Shown one piece after another: positions 28,499 through 39,900 of a stretch of 64,000 nucleotides of DNA (its first letter is position 1; every line of letters begins with the position of its first letter). The position numbers and the translations under genes are program-made. The stretch is from Siphonobacter aquaeclarae (GTDB taxonomy: Bacteria; Bacteroidota; Bacteroidia; Cytophagales; Spirosomataceae): assembly GCF_900103285.1 (NCBI RefSeq), contig NZ_FNGS01000001.1, positions 799,515-863,514 of the forward strand, read 5' to 3'. The notes under the pieces are model-generated. The model saw only the letters and a list, made by a program, of their open reading frames with translations. It did no database searches and was not told the origin of the DNA.

Positions 28499-28764
28499 AG
28501 AGATTGTATTCAATAACGCTTTTGACCAATACTTAATAGCGAATGTATTAAACGCCGATGGCTATTTTTTTATGTTCGCGTTAACCCCAAAGACTCTCTC
28601 TGAGCCATCCGCCAAGCAGGTTTGATATCTTCCCTGCTGCATATTTTCAACCTACAGCTGCTTCAGGAATAAAGACAAATAGAGAAATCTCGAAAAATCC
28701 TACTCAAAAGTCTTGCAAGAATTGGATTTCACTCCGAAAAACGGGGTGGTATTTCTATAAATTT

Positions 28765-31700
28765 TCACATATTATTTTTTTGCTCCCGTCTCGGCCGATT
28801 AGCGGCAGCATAATCCGATGGATTTATGTGAAAGAATTTTTTAAATTCTTTACTGAAGTACTTATTATCATTGAATCCTACTTCATAAGCGATTTCGGAA
28901 ATTGTTTTTCCGGAAATTTTCAACAGTGATTCAGCCTTTTTCAACCGCGCTATTTTAACAAGATCCAGGATCGAAGAATCCGTTAATGCAGCCACCTTCC
29001 TGTAAAGTACCGTGCGCGACATCAGCATTTCCCTAGCAATCATATCGACGTTAATAGCCGGATTACCGATGTTCGCTTCAATGAAATCAATCAGTTTCTT
29101 CAAGAAAACACTGTCAGCAGATGGAGCCGGATCCCTATCGCCTGAAGGACTCAAAATGTCTGCAAAGTTTTTTTTCCGAATAAGGTCCCTGGAAGCGAGT
29201 ATGTTTCGGACCTGCAGCAAGAGCAGGTCAGGTGTAAATGGTTTGGTTATATAAGCATCGGCGCCATTCTCAAAACCGTGAAGTTGGTGAGAGTAAATCG
29301 TGCTGGCAGTCAATAAAAGGAAAGGAATATGGTTAGTCCGGGTATCCCGCTTGATCCGGCGACAAAACTCTAATCCGTTTTCACCTGGCATAATCAAATC
29401 ACTAATGATCAGGTCCGGAATTTCTCTGGTGGCATAATCGAAACCTGACGTGCCATCCATTGCACCGGAAACAATATACTCCTGGCTAAATGTCTCCAGC
29501 AAATATTCCCTGAGTTCCTGATGATCCTCTACAACCAGAATGCGATATTTCCCCTTTCCGAGACCTGCCTTGTTCTCCGTAGAATGCTTTGTTCTGAAAA
29601 GCTCGCCTGGCAACACTGCTGTCTTCCCAGGGGGCGCCACTTCTCCGGACAATCCGAGAGCAGCATCCGAAACCGGAATAGACACCTGAAAAGAGGTATA
29701 TCCCTCGCTTTCCAGGTTTTTTTGCCGGCTGCTGACGGAAATGGAACCGCCATGCAAAAGGACGATAGAACGGGTATAGCTTAGGCCAATGCCCGTTCCC
29801 TGGCCGGTTTCTGCGACAATGTCGGTTTGAAAGAAATTATGGAACACGCGTCGAAGATTATTTTCAGAGACGCCTTCACCGGTATTACCGACTTCGATAT
29901 TGACAGCAAATCTTCCGTCGGATATCTTTTCCCTGTTGACTGCGAGTGTAATTTCCCCTCCCCTTGGCGTAAACTTAATCGCGTTTGACAACAGATTAAA
30001 GAATACCTTTTCCATTTTCTGTCGGTCAAAATCGCAGCATACAGCTGCATCTTGATGAAGAAAATGATACCGGATGTCTTTTTCAACGGCAAGGTGTTCA
30101 AAGGAAACAAACACTTCTTCAGCGAGCGCAATAATATCCGATACGGAAAGGTATAACTTCATTTTTCCCTCCTCCATTTTTCGGAAGTCCAGCAATTCGT
30201 TGATCAGCCGGAGCAGGCGATTCGTGTTTTCCCGAACCAGAAGCAGGTTGCGGGTAACTGTTCCTTGTCCGGTTGTTGCCGAAAGCGCATTGTCCAGGGG
30301 CCCGACCATAAGCGACAACGGCGTGCGGATTTCGTGCGATATGTTTGTAAAAAAATCCACTTTTGACTGGTAAGCCCGCTGCTGCTGTACGAGACTGGCT
30401 CTTGTGGTAAAATAGCGAACAATCAGAAAAACCAGCAGCCCTGTCAACAAAACATAGAGCCCATAGGCCCAGCCGGTTTTCCAAAACGGCGGGGTAATAC
30501 GTATAATCAGTTTCCGGATTTGATCCGACCGCTTTCCATTTGGCGTTACCGTCGTTACTTCGAATAGATACTCGCCAGGCTGCAATCCATGAAATGTTAC
30601 AGCATTTGCAGTTGTTGGAATCCATTCTTCATATCCACCGTTTCCGATCAATCGGTAGCAATAACGCGTTCCCGAAATATCCCGGTAAGTAAGAGAAGAG
30701 AACCTGATGGATACGTGAGATTGCTGATACGAGAGACGGATTCTGTCAATTTCTCCAGATAGGTTCTCCTCCCCCTGAACCGGCTGATTATTGGCGAGAA
30801 TCGCCGTCAGCACCACCCTGCGGGCTTGTCTATCGGGTTGTAGCGTTGCCGGATTAAAGACCAAAATCCCGTTCATTCCCCCGAAAAGCAGACGGCCTTT
30901 CCGGTCGCGCAGCCCGGAATTGGATAAGAACTGGTTACTCGCCAAGCCATCTCTAATGCTATAATGCCGAACTTCTCGGTCTTCCGGGGCAAACGGCGGC
31001 AAAAACCGTCGAAACCGAAGATTAAAAATTCCGTCATCAGTACTGACCCAGTAGCCATTGAGGCTTTCCTCCAGAACGGTATGAATCACCTTGTCCGAAA
31101 TAGCGTCCTGCAATCCAAAACAGTTACCGCTCAGCGTATCGTAATAAAAAAGACCGTCTCTTTCTGTTCCGATCCAAATACGTCGCCGGGAGTCTCGGTA
31201 GAGGGTCGAAATCCATGCATCTGTCAGATCAGTCGTCCCTTTTATGGGTATTTTCCTGATAATTCTGTTCTCCGCTTTATCATAGTGAAAGAGTCCCTCT
31301 GTTGTACCTACGAGCAGGCCATTTGCCCCGGCTTCAAGTAACGACGTGATGTTACTGGTCACGGCCGTCCGTCGCTCAGCAAAATCATTTTTATTTCGCG
31401 TCCCATTCGTTTGAAGAAAAATCAATCCGAGATTGCTCGTTCCAACCCAAATTCCCCGATCCTCTACAAGAAGAATATTAATCAGACCCGCCCCTCCGGA
31501 TTCCTTTCCTAATTCCAGCAAACGGGCGCCAAAAGGCCTTCGGGTTTTATCGAGAGCAATCAAACCGTTGGTCGTTCCCGCCCAGATTGACTGATCTGGG
31601 CCCATAACGATAGTTTTTACTTCATTCGAGAAGGTATTCGCGCCTTTTTTTAAATCATAATCATCGATTTTGCTGAAAGTTGAATCGATAAAGTTCAGCC

Positions 31701-32823
31701 CTCCGCCAAACGTTCCCGCCCAATATCCCTTCCGGTCTTCAAGCAGCGCATGAACAATTGGATATCGAAGTCCCGGACCGTTCCCGACACGGGCTTGGAG
31801 GTTGAGAAACCTTGCGTTAACCGGATGAAAGAGATTCAAACCTCTACTGAAAGTACCTACCCATATCCCCGAATCCCGGTCTTGAAAAAGGGACCAGACC
31901 TTATTGTCCGACAGGGAGGTCGGATCCTCACTATGATGGACATAATTGGTAAATGACCCGTCCGTAACATGTACAACGCTCAGCCCATCTCGGGTACCAA
32001 TCCATACGTGATCCCCTTCTGTTAATATCCGTCTGATCCAGTTAGAGGGTAGCGGACTGTTCGTTACCTGATAGCGGATAACTTTCCCGGATGTTGCATC
32101 CCACTTCAGGACGCCTTTTTTTTCGGAACCCAACCACAAGTTTCCGCGGCTATCTTTACCGATAGCGGTTATTTTTTCCTCCAGAGTGCCTGCTTTTACT
32201 ACAAGTGGCCAGAAACGGCTACTCGAGGACTCAAAACACCAGACACCCTTGTTTGTGCCCAGCCAGACACGGCCAGAGACATCCTGAAGGGCGCAGTTGA
32301 TCCGGGGAAGTCCGATGCCTGCTTTCACAGGTATGGTCCGATGGTGGAAAAAACCGTCAATCCGGTACAGCACCACCGGGGTTACCAAAAACACGTAACC
32401 GTTACGATCTTCAAAAACCGAGGTGATCAAAAGCCGGTCTTTCCCTTTTAAAAGGACACGTCGTATCTGATTAACCAATGGATCGTATAGATACAAATCC
32501 TGATAAGTGGCAATCCATACCCGGTTTTTGCTGTCTACAGTTAAGTGGGTAATATGATCATCCGGTCTTTTCGATCCCCGGGCGTATGGAAGCGCCATCT
32601 CTTTGAATTCATATCCGTCGTAAAGAAGGAGGCCTTTCCAAGTGCCGATCCACATAAACCCTTGTTTGTCCTGGGCAATGGCAGATATGGCCGTCTGTTT
32701 AAGTCCATCGGTCAATCCTATACGTCTGAAAGAAATCCTTCCGTAACCCAAGGCAAAACCATAGCCTGTCAGCTCCAACCAAGCCACCGACACGAGGACG
32801 AGCAGAATCTTTCTCCAATTCAT
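28765..32823 (-). CDS. Hybrid two-component system sensor/regulator (HTCS) of the polysaccharide utilization locus
   Basis: One-protein signalling system of 1352 residues. A signal peptide or N-terminal membrane segment precedes a periplasmic double propeller of Reg_prop repeats (about 35-680; repeated xxIWIGT motifs) and a Y_Y_Y domain (about 700-775). One transmembrane helix (about 785-803) leads to HisKA with the phosphorylated His830 (NISHEIRTP), HATPase_c (NLLSNAIKF, TGIGLS), a receiver with Asp1142 (SDLIMPGENG) and Lys1194, and an AraC-type DNA-binding domain (about 1245-1345). HTCS proteins bind a glycan fragment in the periplasm and activate the linked SusC/SusD genes. It lies 156 bases downstream of the GH31 gene on the same strand, and a candidate operator precedes susC. 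Confidence 0.97.
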   Translation of the reverse strand: MNWRKILLVLVSVAWLELTGYGFALGYGRISFRRIGLTDGLKQTAISAIAQDKQGFMWIGTWKGLLLYDGYEFKEMALPYARGSKRPDDHITHLTVDSKNRVWIATYQDLYLYDPLVNQIRRVLLKGKDRLLITSVFEDRNGYVFLVTPVVLYRIDGFFHHRTIPVKAGIGLPRINCALQDVSGRVWLGTNKGVWCFESSSSRFWPLVVKAGTLEEKITAIGKDSRGNLWLGSEKKGVLKWDATSGKVIRYQVTNSPLPSNWIRRILTEGDHVWIGTRDGLSVVHVTDGSFTNYVHHSEDPTSLSDNKVWSLFQDRDSGIWVGTFSRGLNLFHPVNARFLNLQARVGNGPGLRYPIVHALLEDRKGYWAGTFGGGLNFIDSTFSKIDDYDLKKGANTFSNEVKTIVMGPDQSIWAGTTNGLIALDKTRRPFGARLLELGKESGGAGLINILLVEDRGIWVGTSNLGLIFLQTNGTRNKNDFAERRTAVTSNITSLLEAGANGLLVGTTEGLFHYDKAENRIIRKIPIKGTTDLTDAWISTLYRDSRRRIWIGTERDGLFYYDTLSGNCFGLQDAISDKVIHTVLEESLNGYWVSTDDGIFNLRFRRFLPPFAPEDREVRHYSIRDGLASNQFLSNSGLRDRKGRLLFGGMNGILVFNPATLQPDRQARRVVLTAILANNQPVQGEENLSGEIDRIRLSYQQSHVSIRFSSLTYRDISGTRYCYRLIGNGGYEEWIPTTANAVTFHGLQPGEYLFEVTTVTPNGKRSDQIRKLIIRITPPFWKTGWAYGLYVLLTGLLVFLIVRYFTTRASLVQQQRAYQSKVDFFTNISHEIRTPLSLMVGPLDNALSATTGQGTVTRNLLLVRENTNRLLRLINELLDFRKMEEGKMKLYLSVSDIIALAEEVFVSFEHLAVEKDIRYHFLHQDAAVCCDFDRQKMEKVFFNLLSNAIKFTPRGGEITLAVNREKISDGRFAVNIEVGNTGEGVSENNLRRVFHNFFQTDIVAETGQGTGIGLSYTRSIVLLHGGSISVSSRQKNLESEGYTSFQVSIPVSDAALGLSGEVAPPGKTAVLPGELFRTKHSTENKAGLGKGKYRILVVEDHQELREYLLETFSQEYIVSGAMDGTSGFDYATREIPDLIISDLIMPGENGLEFCRRIKRDTRTNHIPFLLLTASTIYSHQLHGFENGADAYITKPFTPDLLLLQVRNILASRDLIRKKNFADILSPSGDRDPAPSADSVFLKKLIDFIEANIGNPAINVDMIAREMLMSRTVLYRKVAALTDSSILDLVKIARLKKAESLLKISGKTISEIAYEVGFNDNKYFSKEFKKFFHINPSDYAAANRPRREQKNNM

Positions 32824-32979
32824 AACCGGGCACCCCTAGTACCTTCATGCGAAACTGCCCGTAGCCAATGTCCGAATCAGTTTCCTTTTTAAGCGAAAAA
32901 ACCGGATTGACATATCCGCCAACCCGGCTTGAGTAGATATAGAAATATCGCCTCTATATAGCTATTTTCAGGCAAAAAT

Positions 32980-35373
32980 TTACTTAAAAGCAACAACCTG
33001 AGCTGTTCCGTTATACCGGATTGTCTTGGAAGGAAGATTTGTTCCTTTGATTGAGATCTTAAATTGCCTTTCGGGCACCATGCTGTTAAAATCCCCGGTC
33101 CGGTCACCGATAAGCAATTCCTTCCGTGCCTCGTTCCAGGTAAAGCGGATAAGCGAATATCCACCTTTGAGGTAGTCGAAGCCGTCGCCCTCGTCTTCGT
33201 ACAAAACATAAGACGTATTCCGACCAGGGTAAACCCGGATTTCCATCGATTGAAAATGCTTTATAGACGCATAGGGTGCTTCTTCTGCAAACGGGACAAT
33301 AGAACCCGCCTTCACAAATACCGGTATCTCGTCCAGGCTAACGTGCCTGATAATCTTTTTCCCACCGGTTAATCGTCTGTTTGTCCAGAAATCAATCCAC
33401 TCTCCATGAGGCAGGTAGACTTCTTTCGGAAGGGTTCTTTTTAAATCCAAAGCCGTCGCTCCGCGAGCAAACAAAGAGTCTGTTACAGGGGCAACGAGCA
33501 GCGAAGGCCCGAAAAGATATTCCGTTCCCAGCTCCCATCCGTTCCGGTCTTCAGGATACGCCATCACCAGCGGTCGCATCAAAGACAATGCTTGTGAGCT
33601 CACCGACCAGGCTGAAGAATAGATGTAGGGAAGCAGCCTGTAACGAAGACCGATGTATTTGCGAAGGATGTCGAAGACAAGGTCGCCCGGCTGGCCAAAT
33701 TGGTAGATTTCCCTCGGCGTATTTGTGCCATGAGACCGCATCATACCCGTAAATACCGCAAACTGGAGCCAACGGATATACAACTCTGCATACGTGGGGT
33801 CCCTTATGCCTTCCGGATAATTCTTTGATGTAAAGAACCCTCCAATATCGGAATTCCAGTAGGGCATGCCCGTAAGCGAAAGATTCAACCCCAGGGGAAC
33901 CTGTTTTTTCAGCGTTAGCCAGCTTGCCTGAATATCTCCGGACCAGAGTACACTGCCGGTCCGTTGCTGGCCGGCAAACGCAGATCTGGTCAGGATCAGC
34001 GGGCGCTTGGATACACCGGAACTACCCCTTTGCCCCTCATACACGCCTTCAACTGTCATCAGGGGAAAGGCATTGCCCATCCGCCGGAAGCTTCCCAGGT
34101 AGGTGGAGATGCCTGCCGGGCTGTCTATCCTGTCTTTGTAGGCCAGCTCCGGTCCGTTTTGGACAGCCGTACTGACTTCCTTCTGAACAGGTTCAGTCGC
34201 GTCAAGCCACCAGCCATCTATACCTGCCGAAAACAGGTTGTCGTTCAGGTATTTCCAATAGATTTTCCGGGCTTCCGGATGAAAGGCATCATACACTTTC
34301 ACTTGCGGAGAAACCGGATAGGTCAGGAAAGGATACAGCATCTTTCCTTTTTCAAGCTCGCGGTAGATCGATGTATGACTGCCGAACGAAGGCCATACGG
34401 AGATCAGCAGGCGCGCATGCTGTTTGTGCACACGGTCAATCATCTTTTTCGGCTCAGGAAACCTGGGGTGATTAAATGCAGCTCCATTCCAGTCAAGCTT
34501 ATCTTCTCCCCAGTACTGCCAGTCCTGTATGATGCCATCCAGCGGGACACCAAGCTGGCGGTACCGGCCGACTACCGCTATCAATTCTTCCTGGCTTCTG
34601 TAGCGCTCCCTGCTCTGGAGGTAGCCAAAACTCCAAAGTGGCAGCATTGGTACGTGCCCTGTCAGCTCCCGATACCTTCGGACAACGTCATCCGGCTTAT
34701 TTCCTGCCAGAAAGTAATAGTCGATGTTATCCCCTATTTCGGACGTGAAAGCAGCTCTGCCCAGACTATCCTGAAAAACAGTGCCTGAATAATTATCCCA
34801 GTAAAGACCATATCCTTTAGTAGATTGAAAAAAAGGAATGGCTATTTCCATGTTCTTTTGCTTCAGCAGGAGTCGCTGATGGCGCTGGTTCATCTTTCCA
34901 TTCTGATGCTGACCCAGACCATATATGGCTTCATCCGGCGCCAGCAAATAGGACTGAGAAATGCGGTAGCTGGTACGCCCATCGTCGTCGGTGGGTATGA
35001 ATGGATCTTTATCGGCTATTTCCGCCAGCAGTAGTTTCCCCTGTCCGTCAAAAAACCGAAGTTGTCCGTTTGCTTTGTTCAGCTTCACTTTAAGGGTAGG
35101 TGAAAACGCCAGGAGGTAATCGCGCGTTTCCTGTAAACGGATTTTCAACGCAGCTTTCTCTGCTAAGCGTACGACCAGGCTCTTTTCCGTTGAAAGGGGC
35201 GCTGCCCCTGGATATCGACGCACGCGGGCAATATGGTCCGTCAGAAAATGAACTTCGGTGCTGACAGCGCCGATCTGTATCCGAAATCCATCGTCCCGCC
35301 GTTCAATCGGGACGGTTTTCGCCAAAAGAGACTGATGCAAAAAAACGAGCGGGAGCACATAGAAAATTTTCAT
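32980..35373 (-). CDS. Glycoside hydrolase family 31 (alpha-glucosidase, alpha-xylosidase or transglucosylase), secreted
   Basis: A 797-residue enzyme from the ATG at 35373 (MKIFYVLPLVFLHQSLLA signal peptide); an in-frame ATG 8 codons upstream is less likely. The N-terminal beta-sandwich is followed by the catalytic barrel: PLDGIIQDWQYWGEDKLDW, the nucleophile in GIDGWWLDATEP (Asp391) and the acid/base in SVLWSGDIQASW (Asp480). A C-terminal beta-domain (VYPGRNTSYVLYEDEGDGFDY) completes the family layout. GH31 acts on alpha-linked glucose or xylose by a retaining mechanism; the length fits oligosaccharide 4-alpha-glucosyltransferase-type and alpha-glucosidase members. It is the only hydrolase in the locus, so it would process oligosaccharides in the periplasm after SusCD import. 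Confidence 0.93.
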   Translation of the reverse strand: MKIFYVLPLVFLHQSLLAKTVPIERRDDGFRIQIGAVSTEVHFLTDHIARVRRYPGAAPLSTEKSLVVRLAEKAALKIRLQETRDYLLAFSPTLKVKLNKANGQLRFFDGQGKLLLAEIADKDPFIPTDDDGRTSYRISQSYLLAPDEAIYGLGQHQNGKMNQRHQRLLLKQKNMEIAIPFFQSTKGYGLYWDNYSGTVFQDSLGRAAFTSEIGDNIDYYFLAGNKPDDVVRRYRELTGHVPMLPLWSFGYLQSRERYRSQEELIAVVGRYRQLGVPLDGIIQDWQYWGEDKLDWNGAAFNHPRFPEPKKMIDRVHKQHARLLISVWPSFGSHTSIYRELEKGKMLYPFLTYPVSPQVKVYDAFHPEARKIYWKYLNDNLFSAGIDGWWLDATEPVQKEVSTAVQNGPELAYKDRIDSPAGISTYLGSFRRMGNAFPLMTVEGVYEGQRGSSGVSKRPLILTRSAFAGQQRTGSVLWSGDIQASWLTLKKQVPLGLNLSLTGMPYWNSDIGGFFTSKNYPEGIRDPTYAELYIRWLQFAVFTGMMRSHGTNTPREIYQFGQPGDLVFDILRKYIGLRYRLLPYIYSSAWSVSSQALSLMRPLVMAYPEDRNGWELGTEYLFGPSLLVAPVTDSLFARGATALDLKRTLPKEVYLPHGEWIDFWTNRRLTGGKKIIRHVSLDEIPVFVKAGSIVPFAEEAPYASIKHFQSMEIRVYPGRNTSYVLYEDEGDGFDYLKGGYSLIRFTWNEARKELLIGDRTGDFNSMVPERQFKISIKGTNLPSKTIRYNGTAQVVAFK

Positions 35374-35418
35374 AAAAACATCCTTCACAGCGCGCAAAAC
35401 GGGTTTGCTTTCTGTAGA

Positions 35419-36885
35419 TCAATATCCGTCGTTATTGGGTAAAAGTTTCGGGTTAACCTGCGTTTCGGTCAGCGGGATAGGAAACAGCTCCCGGAAAGCT
35501 TCCAGCGGTTTTCCGTTCGGACGTATCTTGTATTTGGACAGGTAGGCACCGACAACCGGCAGAAGACGATCTGTTCGTTTCAGGTCAAACCACCTATGCC
35601 CCTCCATGTTCAGTTCCAGGCGTCTTTCTTTCTCGAGCAGCAGGCGCATGTCCGACTGAGAGGACACCGCTACTTCGTTCAAACCGGCTCTTTTACGAAC
35701 TCTGTTTACAATTCTACCGGCATCTGCAGTTTGCCCTGCTTCGTTGAGCGCCTCGGCGTACTGAAGCAGTACGTCCGCGTAACGACTTACGATCCAGTCG
35801 TTGTTTCCGTCAAAGACCACCATCGCGCCAGAATTAATAAACTTCTTCGTATATAACTGGGTTCTTCCGGCGCCGAAGAACGAGCCGACGGAAGCATCTT
35901 TGCGCAGATCCCCCTGCTCGAAGGCATCACTAAGATCGGAGTGAACCAGATTGTAGTAATAGCCGGCGCCGGCCGAAGTCAGGACATTGTCGCTCGCCTG
36001 CGGCATGAACCAGTTATTAAATGGACTTCCTTCAGTTGCACCGTTTGAATTGATGCCCTGCTTATAGCGGATAGCGAAAATAATTTCCCTGTTCATCTTG
36101 TTCGACGTAGAGAAAATGGAGGCATAGTCGGTGAGCAACGCCACCCCGAAATCTGATTCGTTTTCGACAAGCTCTTTCAGTTTGATACGCGCCTGCTCAT
36201 GGTTTTTCTGCGTCAGCAGCACCTCGCCCCACAGTGCAAGTACAGCCGCCCTGGTGGCTCTTCCCAATCCGGCCGAATTCGCTGCATAGTAATTGGGAAG
36301 AACGCCATTGGCGTCGGTCAGATCTGCATTGATCTGGCTGTAAACGTCCTCTACGGCATTTCGCCCGTCTACATAAGCGTCGGAAGGATCCTGAAAGTCT
36401 TTGACGACCAGTGGTACCTTACCCCAAATCCTAACCAGATTGAAATTACAGAGTGCCCGGATAAATTTCACTTCGCCGAGATACCGCTTTTTTGCAGCTT
36501 CTCCCATTGGAATTTTCCCGGCATTCCCAATAACATTATTGCAGCGCTGGATGCAACGATAATGGGCGATCCACAACGCCGAGATATTCGTGTTGGTAGC
36601 ATCGATAACGAGTGGCTCGACTCCGTCAACAGCAGTCGCGTCTGACCAGCCGTTGTCGGCAGCCAGGTCCCCGATGAGATACATACCCGCGGAGCCGGAG
36701 GAACCGTAAATTCTCTGCAGTGCCGCGTATGCCCCTGTTACCGCATTGGCAAGGCTTGCCGAATCGGAATAATAGGTGGCTGTCGGCGTCTGGCTTGGAT
36801 TATCAATATCCAGGAAAGAATCCTTGCAGGAGGCAAGGCCTATCGAGCAGGCAACAAGAATGGTTAGTTTATGTTTGAACGTCAT
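35419..36885 (-). CDS. SusD/RagB-family glycan-binding lipoprotein
   Basis: A 488-residue classical SusD. The ATG at 36885 gives MTFKHKLTILVACSIGLASC with lipidated Cys20; nine upstream in-frame codons overlap the susC end and are not needed. The mature start KDSFLDIDNPSQTPTATYYS is the family hallmark. The core has AKKRYLGEVKFIRALCNFNLVRIWG and the C-terminal half RYADVLLQYAEALNEAG, NRVRKRAGL and ERRLELNMEGHRWFDLKRT. It ends at the canonical LFPIPLTETQVNPKLLPNN. The gene begins 27 bases after susC and is followed by the GH31 gene 45 bases on, so SusC, SusD and GH31 form one operon. Confidence 0.95.
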   Translation of the reverse strand: MTFKHKLTILVACSIGLASCKDSFLDIDNPSQTPTATYYSDSASLANAVTGAYAALQRIYGSSGSAGMYLIGDLAADNGWSDATAVDGVEPLVIDATNTNISALWIAHYRCIQRCNNVIGNAGKIPMGEAAKKRYLGEVKFIRALCNFNLVRIWGKVPLVVKDFQDPSDAYVDGRNAVEDVYSQINADLTDANGVLPNYYAANSAGLGRATRAAVLALWGEVLLTQKNHEQARIKLKELVENESDFGVALLTDYASIFSTSNKMNREIIFAIRYKQGINSNGATEGSPFNNWFMPQASDNVLTSAGAGYYYNLVHSDLSDAFEQGDLRKDASVGSFFGAGRTQLYTKKFINSGAMVVFDGNNDWIVSRYADVLLQYAEALNEAGQTADAGRIVNRVRKRAGLNEVAVSSQSDMRLLLEKERRLELNMEGHRWFDLKRTDRLLPVVGAYLSKYKIRPNGKPLEAFRELFPIPLTETQVNPKLLPNNDGY

Positions 36886-36912
36886 GTCGTTACTAGTTGG
36901 AAACAGAAACAA

Positions 36913-39900
36913 TCAGAAACCGAGGTTAAGCCCTATTACAAAGGTTCTGGCAAGCGGATAGGCGCCCTGATCTACGCCAAGTCGCGGCTGATCAAGACTT
37001 CCCCACATGTTGACATCTGGGTTGTAGCCAGGATACTTGCTGAATGTGAACAGGTTCTGGGCTGTAGCATAGACCCTTGCGCTTTGCTGGGTGGGCTTCC
37101 GGAAAATCAGCGACGTCAGGTTGTAACCCAGTGTTACGGTCCGCACGCGCAGATAGGAACCATCAAACAGGTTTCGGGTGGAAAACTGAGACAACGATGA
37201 CGGACTTGCATTGCCGGGGTTGTTAGCCCTGGGGGTCCAGCCGTTGCCGGGTTGCTCGGGTGAACGCCACCGGTTCAGGGCGTCTGTCGTTACGTTCGTG
37301 CCTCCGACAAACGTATTGGAATACCGGTCAGTAGCATTGGCAATGTCGTTGCCATACGTCCCCTGGACAGTAACGGCAAGGTCCAGCTTCCCATAGGTAA
37401 ACGAATTCTGCCAGCCATAGGTAAACTTAGGTAAGGCAGTACCGATCTTGACGATGTCTTTGGAATTAATGATCTTATCGTTATTCTCATCGCTGTATTT
37501 GATGTCCCCTGGAACCGATCCGCCAGCTTCCCAAACCGGGCCTGCTGCCACTTCGGCGGCATTCCGGTAAACCCCCGTCTGCTTGTATCCCCAGAAGTCG
37601 CCGATCGATCCGCCCACAACGGCCCGGATTGAATTCTGGTACCCAGGCGAACTGACAACGTCATACATGATCGGCGAGCCATCAACCAGCGATAGAATTT
37701 TGTTTCGGTTGAAGGAGATATTGAACGAGGAATTCCATTTCACTTTTCCCAGCGAATTCCGCGTGCTGACAGCCAGTTCGATCCCCCTGTTCCGGATTTC
37801 GCCGACATTGGTGAGCACCGAGTTCGTAAATCCGATCAACGCCGGGACGTTCTTGCTGAGCAGGAGATTCTTAGTTGTCCGGTCGTACCATTCAAACGTA
37901 AAGGCCAGCTTGTTGCGGAACAATCCCAGGTCCAGGCCGAAATTTTTCTGAATGTTGGTTTCCCATGTAAGGTTGTTGAGCAAAAAGTTTCCTTGTGCGT
38001 ATCCAACCGCCAGGTTACCCGTCCCGGGGCCCAGGATTGCATTATCAACTACCTGGTATCCCTGCCAGCTAAAATCCCCAATGTTGTTGTTTCCGGTTTT
38101 TCCCCAACTGGCCCGGATTTTGAATTCATCGACCCGGTCGGCAGAGATGAGATTCCGGAAGAAAGGCTCTTCCTGTATCGCCCATGCTGCCGAAATGGAG
38201 GGAAATGTCGCAAACCGCTGGGCCCGTCCAAACCGGGAGGAACCGTCCCGGCGAACGGCAGCCGACAGGATATACCGGTACTTGTAATTGTATTGGAGCC
38301 GCCCGAAAACAGACACGAGGCTGCTGGCCGAATACGACGGCGTTCCGTCGATTCCCGTCGAGTTGGTGGGGTACTCTACCAGCAGGCTTGTGGCCGTGCC
38401 GGCACGTGAGGAAATACTGATCAACTCGCTCGTCATCTTTTGGGCGGAATACCCGGCAATTACGTCGAGGTTGTGCCCTTCCCCGAGCGTCCTCCGGTAG
38501 TTGGCTGTATTTTCCCAAGTCCAGCTATAGGTATTCCCCTTAGCCATTGTACTACGTATATTACTTAAAACGGGGTTGGATAAATTGGCAAGAGGATTAG
38601 CGTCATTCATCAACGTACTGGGAATAAACCATTTTCGTTCGTTGAAGAGAAACTCCACGCCCAGGCTGGACCGAAATGTCAGTCCGGCAATAGGTTCGAT
38701 TTCCAAGTAGGTTGACGAAACGGTGCGAAGTGATTTCAGTTTATCCTTATACAGGTCCAGGACCGCCAGCGGACTATAGGTTTGCCCGTTAAACAACTGC
38801 GCGTTAGCTGGATCAGTATACGGCCCGAAGTTGTAAATGCTGGTATAATCACCATTGGGCTGGTAGGCTGGGAAAATCGGCGGCAGCAGCCTGGCCAAGG
38901 TTATTGGTGCCCCCAGCCCTGGATTGGGGCCAAAGCTGGTGTTCATAGCACCACTGTTAACGGTTCCGGCGGCCGGGCGGATATCTGTGGTGGAAAACGA
39001 AGGGGAAAGATTAATACCAAATCGCATCCAGGGATTCAATTTGACGTTCAGGTTCGACCGCACACCGTAGCGTTCATATCCCGTATTTCGCAGAATACCG
39101 CCTTGATTCATATAGTAGCCAGACACATAATAATCCATATTCTCATTAGCTCCGGAAACAGAAAGCTGATAATTCGACATGGGTGCTGTTTTGAAAATCA
39201 AATCCTGCCAATCGGTATCCGCCAATTTTTCCGGCGAATTGAACATTGGCGGAACAGGTTTTCCTCCGTTGACAAAGGCGTCTTTTACGTAATCGATGTA
39301 TTGATCTCTATTGAGCACATCAATTTTTTTCGACACTTGCTGGATACCGGTATAGGCATCGAATGAATACCTGACTTTTCCTGGTTTCCCACGCTTTGTC
39401 GTTACCAGTACGACACCGTTTCCTCCCCTGGAGCCGTACATGGCCGCCGCCGCCGCGTCTTTCAGCACATCTATGCTTTCAATGTCGGCGGGATTTAATT
39501 GGCTGAAATTATCTGCGTTGACCATAGGTACGCCGTCGATGACATACAACGGCGAGTTGCCTGCACGCAACGAACCCATCCCCCGGATCTTAATCTGCGG
39601 TGGCGTTCCTGGTTCGCCAGTTCCCTGCTGCACATTCACGCCGGGCAAGGCGCCAACAAGCGCTTCGGCTGCAGTAGCGATTGGCTTACCTGCAATTTCC
39701 TTTGCACCGATTCCGGCAACGGCATTCGAAACTGCCTTTCGGGAGGTTATCCCATAAGCAATGACAACAACATCTTTTAACTCATTGGCAGTAGGCTGGA
39801 GGGTAATGGTGAAAACGGTTCGGTCTCCCACCGGTTCTTCCTTTGCCAGATACCCCAATGATGTAAACAGGAGAACCGCGCTCCTGTCTGGAACAGCTAA